Below are positions 34,806-47,004 of a DNA stretch of 64,000 nucleotides, in pieces. The translations under genes and the position numbers were made by a program. Source of the DNA: Prunus persica (taxonomy: Eukaryota > Streptophyta > Magnoliopsida > Rosales > Rosaceae); contig NC_034009.1 of NCBI RefSeq assembly GCF_000346465.2, positions 2,435,399 to 2,499,398 of the forward strand, written 5' to 3'. Every line of letters starts with the position of its first letter. The stretch's first letter is position 1. The notes under the pieces were generated by a model. The model did not search any database and was not told the origin of the DNA. It saw nothing but the letters and a program-made list of their open reading frames with translations.

Positions 34806-37800
34806 CGGCTTATCAATGGGTTTACGATTTAGGCCCTACTTCATTCAAAAAGAAGACGACGACGAGAACGAAACAACGTGTCTTTCAAAAACAGGCAATC
34901 AGATGCATCATAATTGCATCGTAAGACATTGTAAGAAATTATTTTTAAAAATAATAACTAAAAATAATGTACACAAAAAGGAAGGTATGAATAAATATGC
35001 AAATGCTTCGTGATGGGTTGAAGAAAAGGATGATTACATTTGGTGGTTTGATTATGTTTGGTGATACGATATGTTCTTCATCTTAATTTTCTTCATATAT
35101 GTACTTGTTGTATTAATAATTCACACAAATTCATCTCGTAATCATCCAACTATTAAAGCTAAGTAAATGAAATGAAACAAAAGAAGAAGCCTAAAATAAA
35201 CAGAATCAGCAATTTCTAGCACCCTTTTATCGCATCTCTATCACTACTGTATCACCAACCTATCACCAGTTTATTGCGTTTTAGGCATAAACAAATTATG
35301 CACTTCTCTGTTTTTCATTTTTGACATATGTCCATTGTTTGACCTCCATTTTCCTATAAGGAAAACAAAGAACACATGAATTTAATTTGGAATTGATAGA
35401 TAGCTTTCCATTAAACCTTTTGACAAAAAAAAGTAAACAGCAAAGCTTCTCCGAGCAAGTAAAGGCAGGATTGAGGTGATGACCATTAGTTCAAATATTA
35501 TGTGATCTAATAGGGATAACTAATTTTGGGAACAAGTAATGAATCTTCAAAACGATAAAGAACAACTAGTAAACTAATTTATGCATTTTAACTTTGCACG
35601 GGTCACAGCGTTGAACATGATATTTGGTAACCATCTCTATACTTAGGGGTCACAGTGCTCAACATGATATTTGGTAACCATCTCTATACTTTACAGTTAT
35701 GAAATTGACATGTACATTTCTTTTCCCCAAACCAAAGGTTTTTAAAAATTCCACAAAGTTTATGTATAATACTTGATTGTATGCAAACTCAAAGAATTCA
35801 ATTAATGTATGAATAACAAATAATTCTTCATATATGCAAAAGTCAACCACATGATTTGAAATTAGAAATTCTCACTGCACACAAATCCATCATTACTACA
35901 TACAAATAAACATCCATAATTCCATAAGGCAAAAGGCAAGTTCTAAGGGATAAACAAGGAAAGAAAGAAAAAAAATATTTCCAAGAACAGCCAATGAGAA
36001 ATAATGTTACAGACCAAAAGCAAACAAGGCAAAGTTAAACCACCCTTCTTAAGACAAACAGCACCAGACAATTTCTATTTATCGAATCAGCTCACAGAAA
36101 ATGGTCGATGTGTATCACTTCATGTCTCTCTTTGTCTAGATCAATTTATTAATTTGCCATTGCACTTCTGATATCTAGGAAAATCCATTGGCTCAAAAGA
36201 CACCATCAGCTTCAACTCTGAAATTATGCATGGTTGACTATACAAGTTGTTTTAACCTCCAAACATGGAAAAATTTCTCAAGCCTGCAAGTACGCATATA
36301 ACATCTCAAGAATGGAATGATAAACAAACTCTGCGAAAAATAAAATAAAATACTACATGTAAAAAAAAATAAAAAAAAAATTAAACTGAACACAATAACT
36401 TACAGCAACATTTAGTAATCTAATTCATGGATACAAAGAAAACATTGACTTGATTTGCTTTCTCTTATGAGCTTTAGTATTATTAAACTGCAGCATCCTA
36501 TCAAGTGCCTACAAGAATCGGAAGATATTTTCTGAAACCCCATATTTTTAGAATAAATAAAGAGAAAACAATATCAGCAAAATTGTTAAAACATTAGTCA
36601 AATTGTTGAGAATATAAAATCTCACATCCATTATTCTAAGCCTTGCATTGCAGTATATAAAATTATGAACCTCTTCATCCATTATCACCATAGTACTAGA
36701 CTTCACTAACAAATAATGCATAACAAGTGGATGCCGCAACAGGTAAATGTCTCATTAAATAGAACTTTGTAGCTAAAGGAATAATTAATTACATGATACA
36801 TATGCAATAAACAAAGGAGCTGGAAATTAAATGAAACCATGATGGGCAAATCTATTTCTTCAATCACAGAAGCATTTAATGGGTAAATTGAACAAACAAC
36901 ATATAGGTTCATGGGCTGAGGTAGAATTTCTTCATTCATCGTTAGCAACCTTAGTCCTTAAGAAGAAGAAATACATTAATCCCTAACCCTCCTCTTCCTC
37001 AAATTTCTTTCCTTCCATGCCTTGAATTCTATCCCTATTCATGCACCCATGACATGATCAGTCAAAGAGCAGTATCAACAAGCTACAAAAACAAGTCTCC
37101 TCATCACCCATTCGAACCATGCTCAAATGACACCCAAAAACAGAGTGATGTTAAAACAATTCCTTCTGAGCCACAAAACATGACGAAGAAGTAACCAGGC
37201 TAGATCACGGGCAAAAAGTACTTCATAATGAGAGCAGCAGAGTCACTGCTCTGTCGAAGAACTCTATGCTAAAAAACCATCATATGATGACAGTCAAAGT
37301 GAGGATTTGCAAGGTTTGTCATGTCATGCAATAATACCAGTCCATCGAACACATCTACCTAGTGAATAAAAAAAATATACATTCCAACCTCAAATATGAA
37401 TGGAATTGATTTCGTTTAGATTTGAAACTCTGCACCATCTTACAAAGTAAACAACCTATATTTTCACATAAGAGGACTAGTTAACATCTAACAAAATTTA
37501 AGACCCTGTTGCACCACATATGCACTTGTTTATTTGAATTGAACCTAGAAAGAAACCTCTCCTATAATTTTTTAGCAACACCTATAATACCCAATTAACA
37601 CACAAATCAATACCACAAATCAATCTGTCGAAGAAAATCATGAAGAAAGTGCACACACAACCCAATTGTATAGTGCCATCTGCTCTGTACTCCTTTTCAT
37701 CAATTCATGATTTTGTGCAATGAAATGCAAAGAAGTAAGAACCCCTTGAACATCATCCATGGCCTGCATTTGAAGTTTTTATGCCATTTGAAATACCCAT

Positions 37801-38176
37801 TTATTTACTTTAACACTAACCAAAATCATAGATATGAAACCAATCTCAAAACCATATCAGATGACCCAAAACAAAAACCTATCACCCAATCCTTAGCTAG
37901 CAGGAATAAAATACCCATTTATTTACTTTAACACTAACCAAAATCATAGATATGAAACTAATCTCAAAACCATATCAGATGACCCAAAATAAAAACCCAT
38001 CACCCAATCCTTACCTAAAATCACAATCAAAATAAAGAAAAACAAATTAGGGTAATCTGAGCCCAGATCAGATATCTCATCAATTCCAAACCCTAGACTC
38101 TAGAGAAACTCCTAAACCAATTTCATACAAACCCATAAACCATAAACCAATTTCAGAGCAACCTCTAAACCCTAAA
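34806..38176. other. Right interior of the MULE, non-coding
   Basis: AT-rich sequence without a recognisable gene or transposase. It contains a 47-bp tandem duplication (35601-35694, GGTCACAG...CATCTCTATACTT) and a 118-bp tandem duplication (37791-about 38017, starting AAATACCCATTTATTTAC, a few differences between copies). Sequence just inside the right arm has CTAAACC/CCTAAAACC repeats (about 38085-38180). Confidence 0.55.
37791..38017. repeat. 118-bp tandem duplication
   Basis: Copies begin at 37791 and 37909 with AAATACCCATTTATTTACTT and stay about 95% alike to about 38017. Located close to the right inverted repeat of the MULE. Confidence 0.9.
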
Positions 38177-38347
38177 ACCCTAAACCAATTTGGAAGAAAC
38201 CCCTAAACCAATTTCATACAAATCCATACACCATAAACCAAATTCACAAAAACCTCAAATTTCTAAGAAAAGAAAGATGAACAGTACCTCGTGGATGTGA
38301 ACCGTGGAGTTAATCTTGGATGGCTGGGGGAGGAAGATGACTGCGTC

Positions 38348-38393
<46 letters not shown>

Positions 38394-38590
38394 ACACGAC
38401 AGAGAGAGACAGGCTGAAGAGAGAGACGGAGCCAAGAGAGTTGAGAGAGAACCCAATTTCTGAAAAAGTTATATGGGTGCAATCAGTTTACAATAAAGAT
38501 GTATTTATAAGTGGTAGTTTTAAAAATTTTGGGGAGGGGTGGTATTTTGACAAAAAATTGTAAAATAGGTGGTATTTTGAGCTATTTCCC
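38177..38590 (-). repeat. Right terminal inverted repeat of the MULE
   Basis: 414 bp, the inverse of 30630-31038. It includes an expanded GA/CT run (about 38350-38391) that is shorter in the left arm. It ends CTATTTCCC, immediately followed by the TSD TATATATTA. Confidence 0.88.

Positions 38591-38632
<42 letters not shown>
38591..38632. repeat. (AT)n microsatellite including right MULE TSD
   Basis: TATATATTA (38591-38599, the right target duplication) runs into about 16 AT dinucleotides. The run probably expanded after insertion. Confidence 0.85.
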
Positions 38633-38634
<2 letters not shown>

Positions 38635-39073
38635 AGGTCATATTTAAAAAACATTTAATATTGTGAAAAGAAATAAAATAACATTAAAAAATTGAAAACC
38701 AAACTTACGCAACCCGCCCCTGCTCTACACCGCCGCACTCCCCACCTCTCTCTTGACCCTCTCGCCACCTTCCCCTATCCCAGCCACCACCTCTCTCTCC
38801 GGATTCACCCCACCCAGGCCCACAACCCTTATATCTTTTTCTCTCTCTCTCCTCTCACTTTTGATTGTAGCTGGTGTGTGTTGTTTGCTACTCGAATGCT
38901 GGGTCAATATTTGCTCAAAGAACCAATTTTAGTTGAGCTCGTGGCTATGGTAGCTGGCTTGCGGCTCGAATTTGTATCTCTGGTTCATTGAATTTGTGTG
39001 GTCTGTAAAGAATTTGGGAATGTTCAGCTATAGAATCTATCAAACTCTCTTGAAGATTAGCCTAATTTAAGCA

Positions 39074-39082
39074 ATGCGGTAG
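39074..39082 (+). promoter_or_regulatory. Two-codon upstream ORF before APC2
   Basis: ATG CGG TAG lies 16 nt upstream of the APC2 start codon. If it is in the mature leader, scanning ribosomes would meet it first and have almost no room to re-initiate at 39099. Whether it lies in the transcript is not shown by the sequence alone. Confidence 0.45.
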
Positions 39083-39098
39083 CTTCAAGGGCATTTCA

Positions 39099-42000
39099 AT
39101 GGCGGACTCGATTTCATCAGTCTGCAATTTAGCGATTCTCGACAAACTCAGCGATGGCTCCATCGAAGAAATCCTCGAAAGCTACAATGGCTTTTGTGCT
39201 GCTACGGACACCCTTCTAAACGGCGCCGGCGACCTCTCCGTCGGTCCGCAGTTCTTATCTCACGTTCACGGCCTCTGCAAGCACGGGCTCGAGTCTCTGC
39301 TCCGAGACCACTTCCTTGGTGCGCTGGAGCGAACCTTCGAGAAAAATGGCGCCTTGAAATTTTGGCGGCATTTCGAGGCTTACGACGACGTTTCGGTTGA
39401 AGAGGAAGTGTTCTATAACGCTTTGGAAGAAATATCTTTGGAAAAGCAGTACCAGGAGAAGTGTCTGTTGATTCTGGTTCATGCTTTGCAGTCTTACAAC
39501 CATGGAAGCCATGATTCTAATGATTACAGAGTTGAGCTGTTTGCTAAGTACCAAATGTCAGTGTCTTCAGTTCTTATGGCCACTCTTCCCCGGCATTTTC
39601 CTGGTACAAAAATAAATAAATAAAAGATCTTAACCTTCAATTTACATGTTTTTTTGTTTTTTTGTTTAATTTGTAATTACTTGCGTTTATTTTTAATGCC
39701 TCCATGTTCTTAATTCTTAGAGATACTCCACTGGTATTTTAAGGGAAGGTTGGAGGAACTGAGTACTATAATGGGTGGAGACTTCCCTCATGATGATGAT
39801 GAGGATGATGATGATGATGATGATGATAAAGATGATATGGATTTAGATGACAAATGCAAAGTCTCATACAGGAGTGGACAAATGGAGATTGATGAATGCT
39901 ATCCCCAAGGGAGGTTCTTGGACAACAATAAATTGGTAAACAACATAGGGAAGGTTGTTCGCGATCTTAGAAGTCTCGGGTTTACATCTATGACTGAAGA
40001 TGCCTACGCTTCTGCTATTTTTTTGTTTCTAAAGGTGATCATTATCTCTGCTGTTGGATTCAGTATACTGTTATATGTTAAACATTCCACCATTTCATTT
40101 GTCTTGCTAACTTCTAATTTGTCTTGTTTGAATGGCAGGCCAAAGTTCATGATCTTGCTGGTGATGATTACCGGATTTCTGTTTTGGAGTCCATCAAGGG
40201 GTGGATTCAGGTGGCTTTCATATGCTTGTGTTTCATTTCCATTTTTGTGGAGAACTGTGAAGCCGCAAATAACGCACAAATGGTTTAGTTATCCAATACG
40301 GCTTTATGTTTTCAAAGGCCAAAGTTTTCCTAATATTTGAATGATTATTCTGCAGGCTGTGCCTCTTCAGTTCTTGCATGCCCTTCTTGCTTATCTTGGT
40401 GACTCTGTTAGTTATGACAGTGTTTCATCAGGTCTCAAGTCACCTTTGGCTTCATGTCCTTCTACATTTTATCCTGGAATTGACACCCCATCTGAAGGAC
40501 TTGTTAGATGGCAGTTGCGACTAGAGTATTTTGCATACGAAACATTGCAAGATTTAAGAATAACTAAATTATTTGAGATTATTGTGGATTACCCTGACAG
40601 GTATTGGTTTTCAATTGTTGGAATCCACGATGATGTATAATTGATTTTTTTTTTGGGGGGGGTACCAATCACTTAAATAACCTTCGTTTATTGTGGCTTT
40701 CCTTGATCATTTGTTTTCCTTTTGGGGTTTTTCAGCTCTCCTGCAATTGAAGATTTGAAACAGTGTCTTGAATACACTGGACAACATTCTAAGCTGGTCG
40801 AGTCATTTATCTCTGCACTACGATATCGCTTGCTAACTGCAGGTGCCTCAACCAATGACATTTTGCATCAATATGTTTCAACAATTAAAGCACTCCGGAC
40901 AATAGATCCAGCAGGTGTTTTCCTCGAAGCAGTTGGAGAACCAATTAGGGACTATTTGAGGGGAAGGAAGGACACCATAAAGTGCATTGTGACCATGCTT
41001 ACAGATGGGACTGGTGGGAATCCGAATGTATCTGGAAACACTGGGGATAGCCTTCTTGAAGAATTAAACAGAGATGAAGAAAATCAAGAGAACGCTGGTC
41101 TTGATGACGATTTCCACACTGATGACAAGCAGGCATGGATAAATGCTTCACGGTATGTGCATAAGCAAGGCCGTGGATTGAAGTGTATTATAGTTGTTTG
41201 CAAGTTATATGGAATGTAGTTTAGTTGCTTTCAAATCCAATGAGATGCTATATTTTTGTTCTTTGCATACTCAGGTGATGTATTTTTATTTTATTTTTAT
41301 AATTCTGCTGTTTCAGCTGGGAGCCAGACCCTGTAGAAGCTGACCCCTTGAAGGGCAGCAGGAACCGAAGGAAGGTTGACATACTTGGGATGATTGTTGG
41401 CATAATTGGTTCAAAAGATCAACTAGTTAATGAATACCGTGTTATGCTGGCTGAAAAGCTTCTCAACAAATCTGACTATGACATCGATACAGAGATACGC
41501 ACTCTTGAACTCCTCAAGGCAAGTGGTTTTTTTATTTAAGCTTGCGGTTTCTTTGTTTAGTTGGGTGTATTGGTTGTTCATGTAGTCTTCAAACTGTCTA
41601 CCTTAATGTTCATTGTTTGTAATCATTCTTCAGATACATTTTGGAGAGAGCAGCATGCAGAAATGTGAAATTATGCTGAATGATCTGATTGATTCTAAGA
41701 GGACTAACGGCAATATTAAAGCAACCATAACTCAGACATCTCAAGCAGGTAGCTTCCAAACTTTATGTCTTCCCTACAGATGATTGGTTTTTGGGCCATT
41801 CTCTCCAGCATTACCAGAAGACTAATTATTTTATTTTATTCCACTAACGTGGGGTGGATGTCTTAGGTTCTGAGCTGGGAGATAACGGGGTTTCCATGGA
41901 TGTTTTTGATGCAACAATCATCTCTTCAAATTTCTGGCCCCAAATCCAGGTAATGAATTGTTGCCAGTGGTAATGTCATTTATTTCGAAATTTCTGTTAG

Positions 42001-44378
42001 AGGGAAAAGACGGATCGAGGATTTACATTCTCATAATTTGAAATATCTTCTTGGCACACTTCTCTGCAATCAGTGATACCAGATTATGTTTAAACGTAAT
42101 CGCTTGCACTTTGGTTGTTTCTTCTGCATTTAGGAGTGGCTTTAATAGCTTAATGCTCCTTGAGGCTCCCATTAGTTATGATTTCTTGCAAGCATTTTAA
42201 TTTAATTTAATTCTTTTAAAATCTCCCGCCTATTCTATTGATTCACTTAACTTCAGCATTTTCCTTTCCCACTGTTTCTTTCACCAAAGTTATTAGTCAA
42301 TTGGTGACATATTCTCTGCATGAGTATCTAGGCAACTTATGTTTGACTCATTCTAAATTGACTAGCAAGAACCTTGTGCATAAACTGATGTCTTTTGTTT
42401 TGTCCGTTATAATATGTACATCTCATTAGCATTTGTTATTGTCATTAGAACTACATTTTCTATTTGTAACAAAATTTCAGTAAAGATTGATTAACCTTTA
42501 AACCAAATTTCAGGATGAGTCCCTTAATGTACCTGGACCTGTTGACCAACTACTATCTGATTATGCAAAGAGGTTTAATGAAATCAAGACCCCTCGTAAA
42601 CTATTATGGAAGAAAAGTCTTGGTACAGTTAAGGTAAGATGCTTACACTATGTCATTTCATGCCTTTCTATTAGGAGAGTTTTGACTAGCTGAGATTTTC
42701 TATATTTCCTGAATCTCTGAATTGACATTAACAATACTTATGATGGTTGGTGCTGTTTTAGTTGGAGTTGCAATTTGAAGATAGAGCAGTGCAATTCGTG
42801 GTTGCTCCTGTGCATGCAGCAATTATAATGCAATTTCAAGATCAGACAAGGTAGCGTCAGAAATATCTTAATGCATTTTTTGTTGTTTACTATTTTCTTG
42901 CCATACTGATATCTTATACTTTCAGCTGGACCTCTAAGAATCTTGCAGCTGCAATTGGGGTTCCAACAGACATACTTAATCGCAGGATAAATTTCTGGAT
43001 AAGCAAGGTATGCTAGATAGACTAATACATTCGTGTTTCAGATATATTTGTTGTCTTTGAACACAAACCCTAGCATACTTTTGAAAAACCCCAGTTTTGA
43101 GTCATCTGTCTTGGTGACAGAGTAAAGAGTATTAGAAACTCTGGATTTCTCAGCAGCAGTGGTTACTTTTACTGATTACAGATTTTTTTTCATCTTAGTT
43201 ACCTTTAATCATTTTGAATTTCGAGTTGAATGATATGATGTGTCATTTTATTGTAAAGTCAAACGTTCCCCTTCCTGTCAAGCACCAGCTAAATTTTTTT
43301 CAAATGGGTTATTGTTATTTATTGAAGTTTTAAGCTTTGGAAGTCAAGAGGAAAACTCATATGTTTGCCTCTTTTTTCCTATTGAAGGGAATTCTTGCAG
43401 AATCACTTGGGGCAGACTCTGAAGACCATGTGTTTACACTAATGGAAGGTATGGTTGACAGTGGTAAAAACGGTGGTACGAATGGAAGCATTGAGGATCT
43501 TATAGTTGCTGATGAAGAGGGGGAGAGCTCTGTAGCCTCTGTGGAGGATCAACTGCGCAAGGAAATGACTGTGTATGAGGTATGTGATGTGTGCTAGATT
43601 GACCACATCTTGGTATACTTTTAAAATCCATCCCAATGGGTTGAGTTGTTTAGGAAGGATCTACCATTTCATTTTCATACTGGATCTTCATTTGCTTTCA
43701 GTATATTTCCATCTCTAGGTATTACGGCCTTAAGTTCTAGTTTTCCATCTCTGGATCTTCATTTTCATACTGGATCTTCTTTATAAAGACCAAAAGGGGG
43801 CAACAAAATTGCTGCTCATGACACTATCTTCCACATTTTACCAAATTGTCAATAGCTGAAATAATCAAGTGAAGTAGAAATTTAACTCCCTTCTTTTCCC
43901 ACTAAGGGGAGGGGAAAGGAAACACATAATTGATAGCTTGCCATTTATAATAACCATGTTAACTTTGTCCAGTCTTGAGTATCAGTCTCAAATATGTAAA
44001 CAGATAAAATTGCATGGTGCCATTGTGTTCTCAGCTTTTCAAATAGTATTTGGTTTTTGGCAGAAATTTATCTTGGGGATGCTCACAAACTTTGGAAGCA
44101 TGGCATTAGATCGAATTCATAATACTCTCAAGGTAAGGATGATTTTAACACTCCCCGCGATATTTGATTTCTGCCAAGTAACATGATATCTGGTAAGAAA
44201 GTTATATGTCCTGTTGCTGTTTTTAATAGATTTCTTAACACATTCATTCCTGCAGATGTTCTGCATAGCCGATCCTCCTTATGACAAAACTCTCCAACAG
44301 CTGCAAAGTTTCTTAACGGGTCTAGTTTCTGAAGAGAAGTTGGAACTAAGAGATGGAATGTATTTTTTGAAGAAGTAG
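39099..44378 (+). CDS. APC2: Anaphase-promoting complex subunit 2 (cullin subunit)
   Basis: Multi-exon gene. Exon 1 (39099-39603) starts MADSISSVCNLAILDKLSDG. Exon 2 opens at 39721 (EILHWYFKGRLEEL) and has a poly-aspartate tract coded by a GAT repeat (39793-39853). Further exons give LAYLGDSVSYDSVSSGL, SALRYRLLTAGAS, the cullin-homology blocks RRKVDILGMIVGIIGSKDQL and YRVMLAEKLLNKSDYDIDTE (41350-41520), FDATIISSNFWPQIQ (about 41910-41950), AAIIMQFQDQTSW and the winged-helix C-terminus LRKEMTVYEKFILGMLTNFG, ending GMYFLKK-TAG at 44376-44378. APC2 with APC11 forms the catalytic core of the APC/C ubiquitin ligase that targets cyclins and securin in the nucleus. Exons I traced join without frame breaks. 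It lies directly right of the MULE, whose end is about 500 bp upstream of the ATG. Confidence 0.95.
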
Positions 44379-45149
44379 TCAACTAACAGAATTAGAACCC
44401 TACTAATTTTAGTAAAAATTATAAAGCTTGGCAAAATGTATTATCCTCGTGCAACTCTTTTTCTTTTCTTTCTGATTCGTTTGAGGGGAAAGGCGAGAGT
44501 ATGAAGTACAACTCTTTATGCCTCTCTTTGGGTTGTACGAGATATCATGAAAAAAAAGCCCGTCAGTTTGATCCTGCAGAACTGAAAATTAAGAGAACAA
44601 ATGTGAAGCCTGTGTCAGAGCATATTGGTAGCTGCTACCCAAATGAGAAGCTTGATGTGAATAGGATTCTAAGCATCTTGTTCAGATTATCGCTTGAGAA
44701 ATTTCATGTGAATAGGGTCTAGCTAAGTGGAAAAAGGCCTTCACTTGTTGATTAGTGTTCTCAGGTTCAAACTCCCATAGGACCTTAGTAGTGTGTGTGT
44801 GAGAAAACCCCATTCTCCTCGTAGTTTAGATTATCGCTGGTATTAAAAATAAAAATAAAAATAAAAAAGCTATATGTGTTAAGAGACGTCCTTCAGTTTT
44901 CTTTCAATCATGAAATTTCTCACCTCTAGTTTCAGTGATAGCCTATCAATCCAAAGAATGAATTGGCACTGTATATCCTTTGGCCACCACAAAAATGTCT
45001 ATAGCGTCAACCCGCCCCCACAGTCTTGACTCTCGGCAAATATCTTGCTTTTAGTTTCTTCCAGCCTCGCGCATTTGTGGTCTGAACTTTGGCAATCCAT
45101 ATCTAGTTTGCTAAGCTTTAGTTCTACCATCCTGCAGACACAAACGAAA
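44379..45149. other. Intergenic spacer with SINE
   Basis: 3' flank of APC2 and promoter of the first dioxygenase. A 73-codon ORF at 44501-44722 has no family likeness and overlaps a tRNA-SINE, so I do not call it. The dioxygenase reading frame is open upstream to 45045, but its family-typical start is 45150. Confidence 0.5.
44715..44865 (+). mobile_element. tRNA-derived SINE
   Basis: TCTAGCTAAGTGGAAAAAGG (A-box region), AGGTTCAAACTCC (good match to a pol III B box), then GTGTGTGTGAGAAAACCCC, CTCGTAGTTTAGATTATCGC and an A-rich tail of AAAAT units to about 44865. This is the usual architecture of plant tRNA SINEs. No clear target duplication; boundaries approximate. Confidence 0.7.
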
Positions 45150-47004
45150 ATGGTAGCCACCAGCACAAGTAAGGTTCCAAGCATAACAAATTATGACAGA
45201 AAAAGTGAAGTAAAAACTTTTGACGACACAAAGGAAGGTGTTAAAGGCCTTGTTGATGCTGGGATAACCCAGGTTCCAAGAATTTTTCATCAACCAGTAG
45301 ATCAGTATCCCATCAACAACACTTGTGATTCAGAACCCACCAAAACCCAGCTCAGAATTCCAGTCATAGACCTGGAAGGCCTTGAATATGATAACAATCC
45401 AACCAAACGCAAGGAGATTGTTGCCAAAGTTAGAGAGGCATCAGAGACTTGGGGCTTTTTCCAAATTGCCAATCATGGCATACCTGTTGATGTTTTGGAA
45501 GAGATAACGAATGGGGTACGTGGGTTTTTTGAGCAAGACACTGAGGTGAAGAAAGAGCTTTACACTCGTGATTACTTCAGACCTGTGATCTACAACAGCA
45601 ACTTCGATCTTTATAGTGCACCAGCGACTAATTGGAGGGACTCTTTTTTGTGTAATATGGCTCCTAATCCTCCTAAGCCAGAAGACTTGCCACAAGTATG
45701 CAGGTATGTGACAAGGAAGCTTATAATTTTCTGGTTTAATATGATATTAGGCTCCATTTCCATGGAGGGATTCCGAATCTATGAATTTATATGACATTAT
45801 AAGGTAAAATTGTTTGTATATACTATTACAATCCATATATGCCAAGATTTGAACAAGAAAGAAAGGAAGAAAATGAATGGATTTCAAATGATTCCTTCCA
45901 TATAGTAATTTCAAATGACTAGTTATTTAGAATACATTCAATCTAATGTGGTTCTTGATTTTTTAAAGGAAATTTAGCTTTGTTGTCAAATCTAAATCCC
46001 TTCTTGCAAACCCCTCCATCCAAACGGAGCCTTAGATTTTCTGGGTTTCAATTTTGTAGAGACATACTTGTTGAGTACTCCAAGCAAGTAATGAAGTTGG
46101 GGAAGTTGTTGTTCCAGTTGCTGTCTGAAGCGCTTGGGCTGAAGCCAAGTCACTTGAATGACATGGATTGTAGTTTAGGGCTTCAGGTTCTATGCAATTA
46201 CTATCCCCCCTGTCCACAGCCAGAGTTAACTTTGGGCGCAAGCAAGCACGCTGACGATGACTTTATCACAGTCGTTCTGCAAGATCATATTGGTGGTCTT
46301 CAAGTTCTTCATCAGAACAAGTGGATTGATGTACTTCCTGTGCCTGGGGCTCTAGTGGTTAACATTGGAGATCTTCTACAGGCAAGTATAACTATAATTC
46401 TTATTCCTCTTTTATATTTTGTAGGAGATATAGTTGGGGTTCTTTTTTAATTAAAAAGGTACTATTACATTATGATTGCACACATGTATTAGGTTGTCCA
46501 GAATGTGAGGAAAACTTTCATAAACCAGGATATATTCCGGGATATGGAATTTTTATTATCTATTTTATAATGTCTTCTTGTTTAAAATTTGAGAAAAATT
46601 TCGGCAGTGTAGTAACATGGCCTCATTTTAGTTTTCGCATAGGGCTTCCCACCGTCCCTCTGTTGTAGTATAGTCATTAGAATATGGGTCAAATTCTTCA
46701 ATTTAGTTTCCTAGTTTGGGTTTTCTGATATTGAATTCTTTTGGACTTTCAGCTTATATCAAATGATAGATTCAGGAGTGTAGAACACAGGGTATTGGCA
46801 AATCGTGCCGGTCCAAGAGTATCTGTTGCGAGTTTCTTTACCACTGGCTTTTTAGCATTGCCACAAATCTATGGACCCATTAAGGAGTTGCTATCAGAAG
46901 ACAATCTTCCAAAGTACAGGGAGACAACTGTGAAGGAATATAATGCTTACTTCTTTAACAAAGGCCTTGATGGGACCTCTGCCTTAACTCATTTCAAGCT
47001 CTGA
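45150..47004 (+). CDS. 2-oxoglutarate/Fe(II) dioxygenase, ACC-oxidase-homolog type, copy 1 (intact)
   Basis: Three exons (45150-45703, 46060-46381, 46753-47004) encode 375 residues. Visible: the start [20 protein letters not shown], the DIOX_N region [11 protein letters not shown] and [20 protein letters not shown], the iron triad His248-x-Asp250 (SKHADDDF) with His304 ([10 protein letters not shown]), and the 2-oxoglutarate-binding Arg314-x-Ser316 (PRVSV). The family (Arabidopsis At1g06620-like, tomato E8-like, near deacetoxyvindoline 4-hydroxylase) holds soluble cytosolic oxygenases of specialised metabolism. It is not true ACC oxidase, and the substrate cannot be read from sequence. Intron 2 has a GC donor (CAG|GCAAGT). 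First of three tandem copies; the only one without a visible lesion. The ORF is open upstream to 45045, but MVATS fits the paralogs. Confidence 0.92.

Larger units (their letters stand above)
30630..38590. mobile_element. Mutator-like element carrying a MED7 copy (Pack-MULE)
   Basis: A 7,961-bp unit bounded by long terminal inverted repeats: 30630-31038 and, inverted, 38177-38590. Both start GGGAAATAGCT and continue AAAATRCCACC, the typical plant MULE end. The element is flanked by the identical 9-bp sequence TATATATTA at 30621-30629 and 38591-38599, the hallmark TSD length of Mutator transposition. The arms are roughly 85% alike by eye and differ in the length of an internal CT run. Inside are an intron-containing MED7 copy, an unidentified ORF fragment (34016-34339), several short tandem repeats, and about 3 kb of AT-rich DNA with no recognisable MURA-type transposase. 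So it is non-autonomous. Caution: the right TSD abuts an (AT)n run, but the match is exact and exactly adjacent. Confidence 0.87.

Noticed and set aside
38291..38563. Possible gene with (RE)n repeat protein
   Set aside because: Simple GA repeat translated inside the MULE arm.
44501..44722. 73-codon ORF downstream of APC2
   Set aside because: Overlaps a tRNA-derived SINE and the APC2 3' flank; no known motif.
44715..44865. Possible tRNA gene (good B box)
   Set aside because: No cloverleaf or anticodon arm, has a SINE-type 3' body and A-rich tail.
45045..45149. Upstream Met as the start of dioxygenase copy 1
   Set aside because: The in-frame extension is leucine/serine-rich and absent in paralogs; the homologous start in copies 2 and 3 corresponds to 45150.
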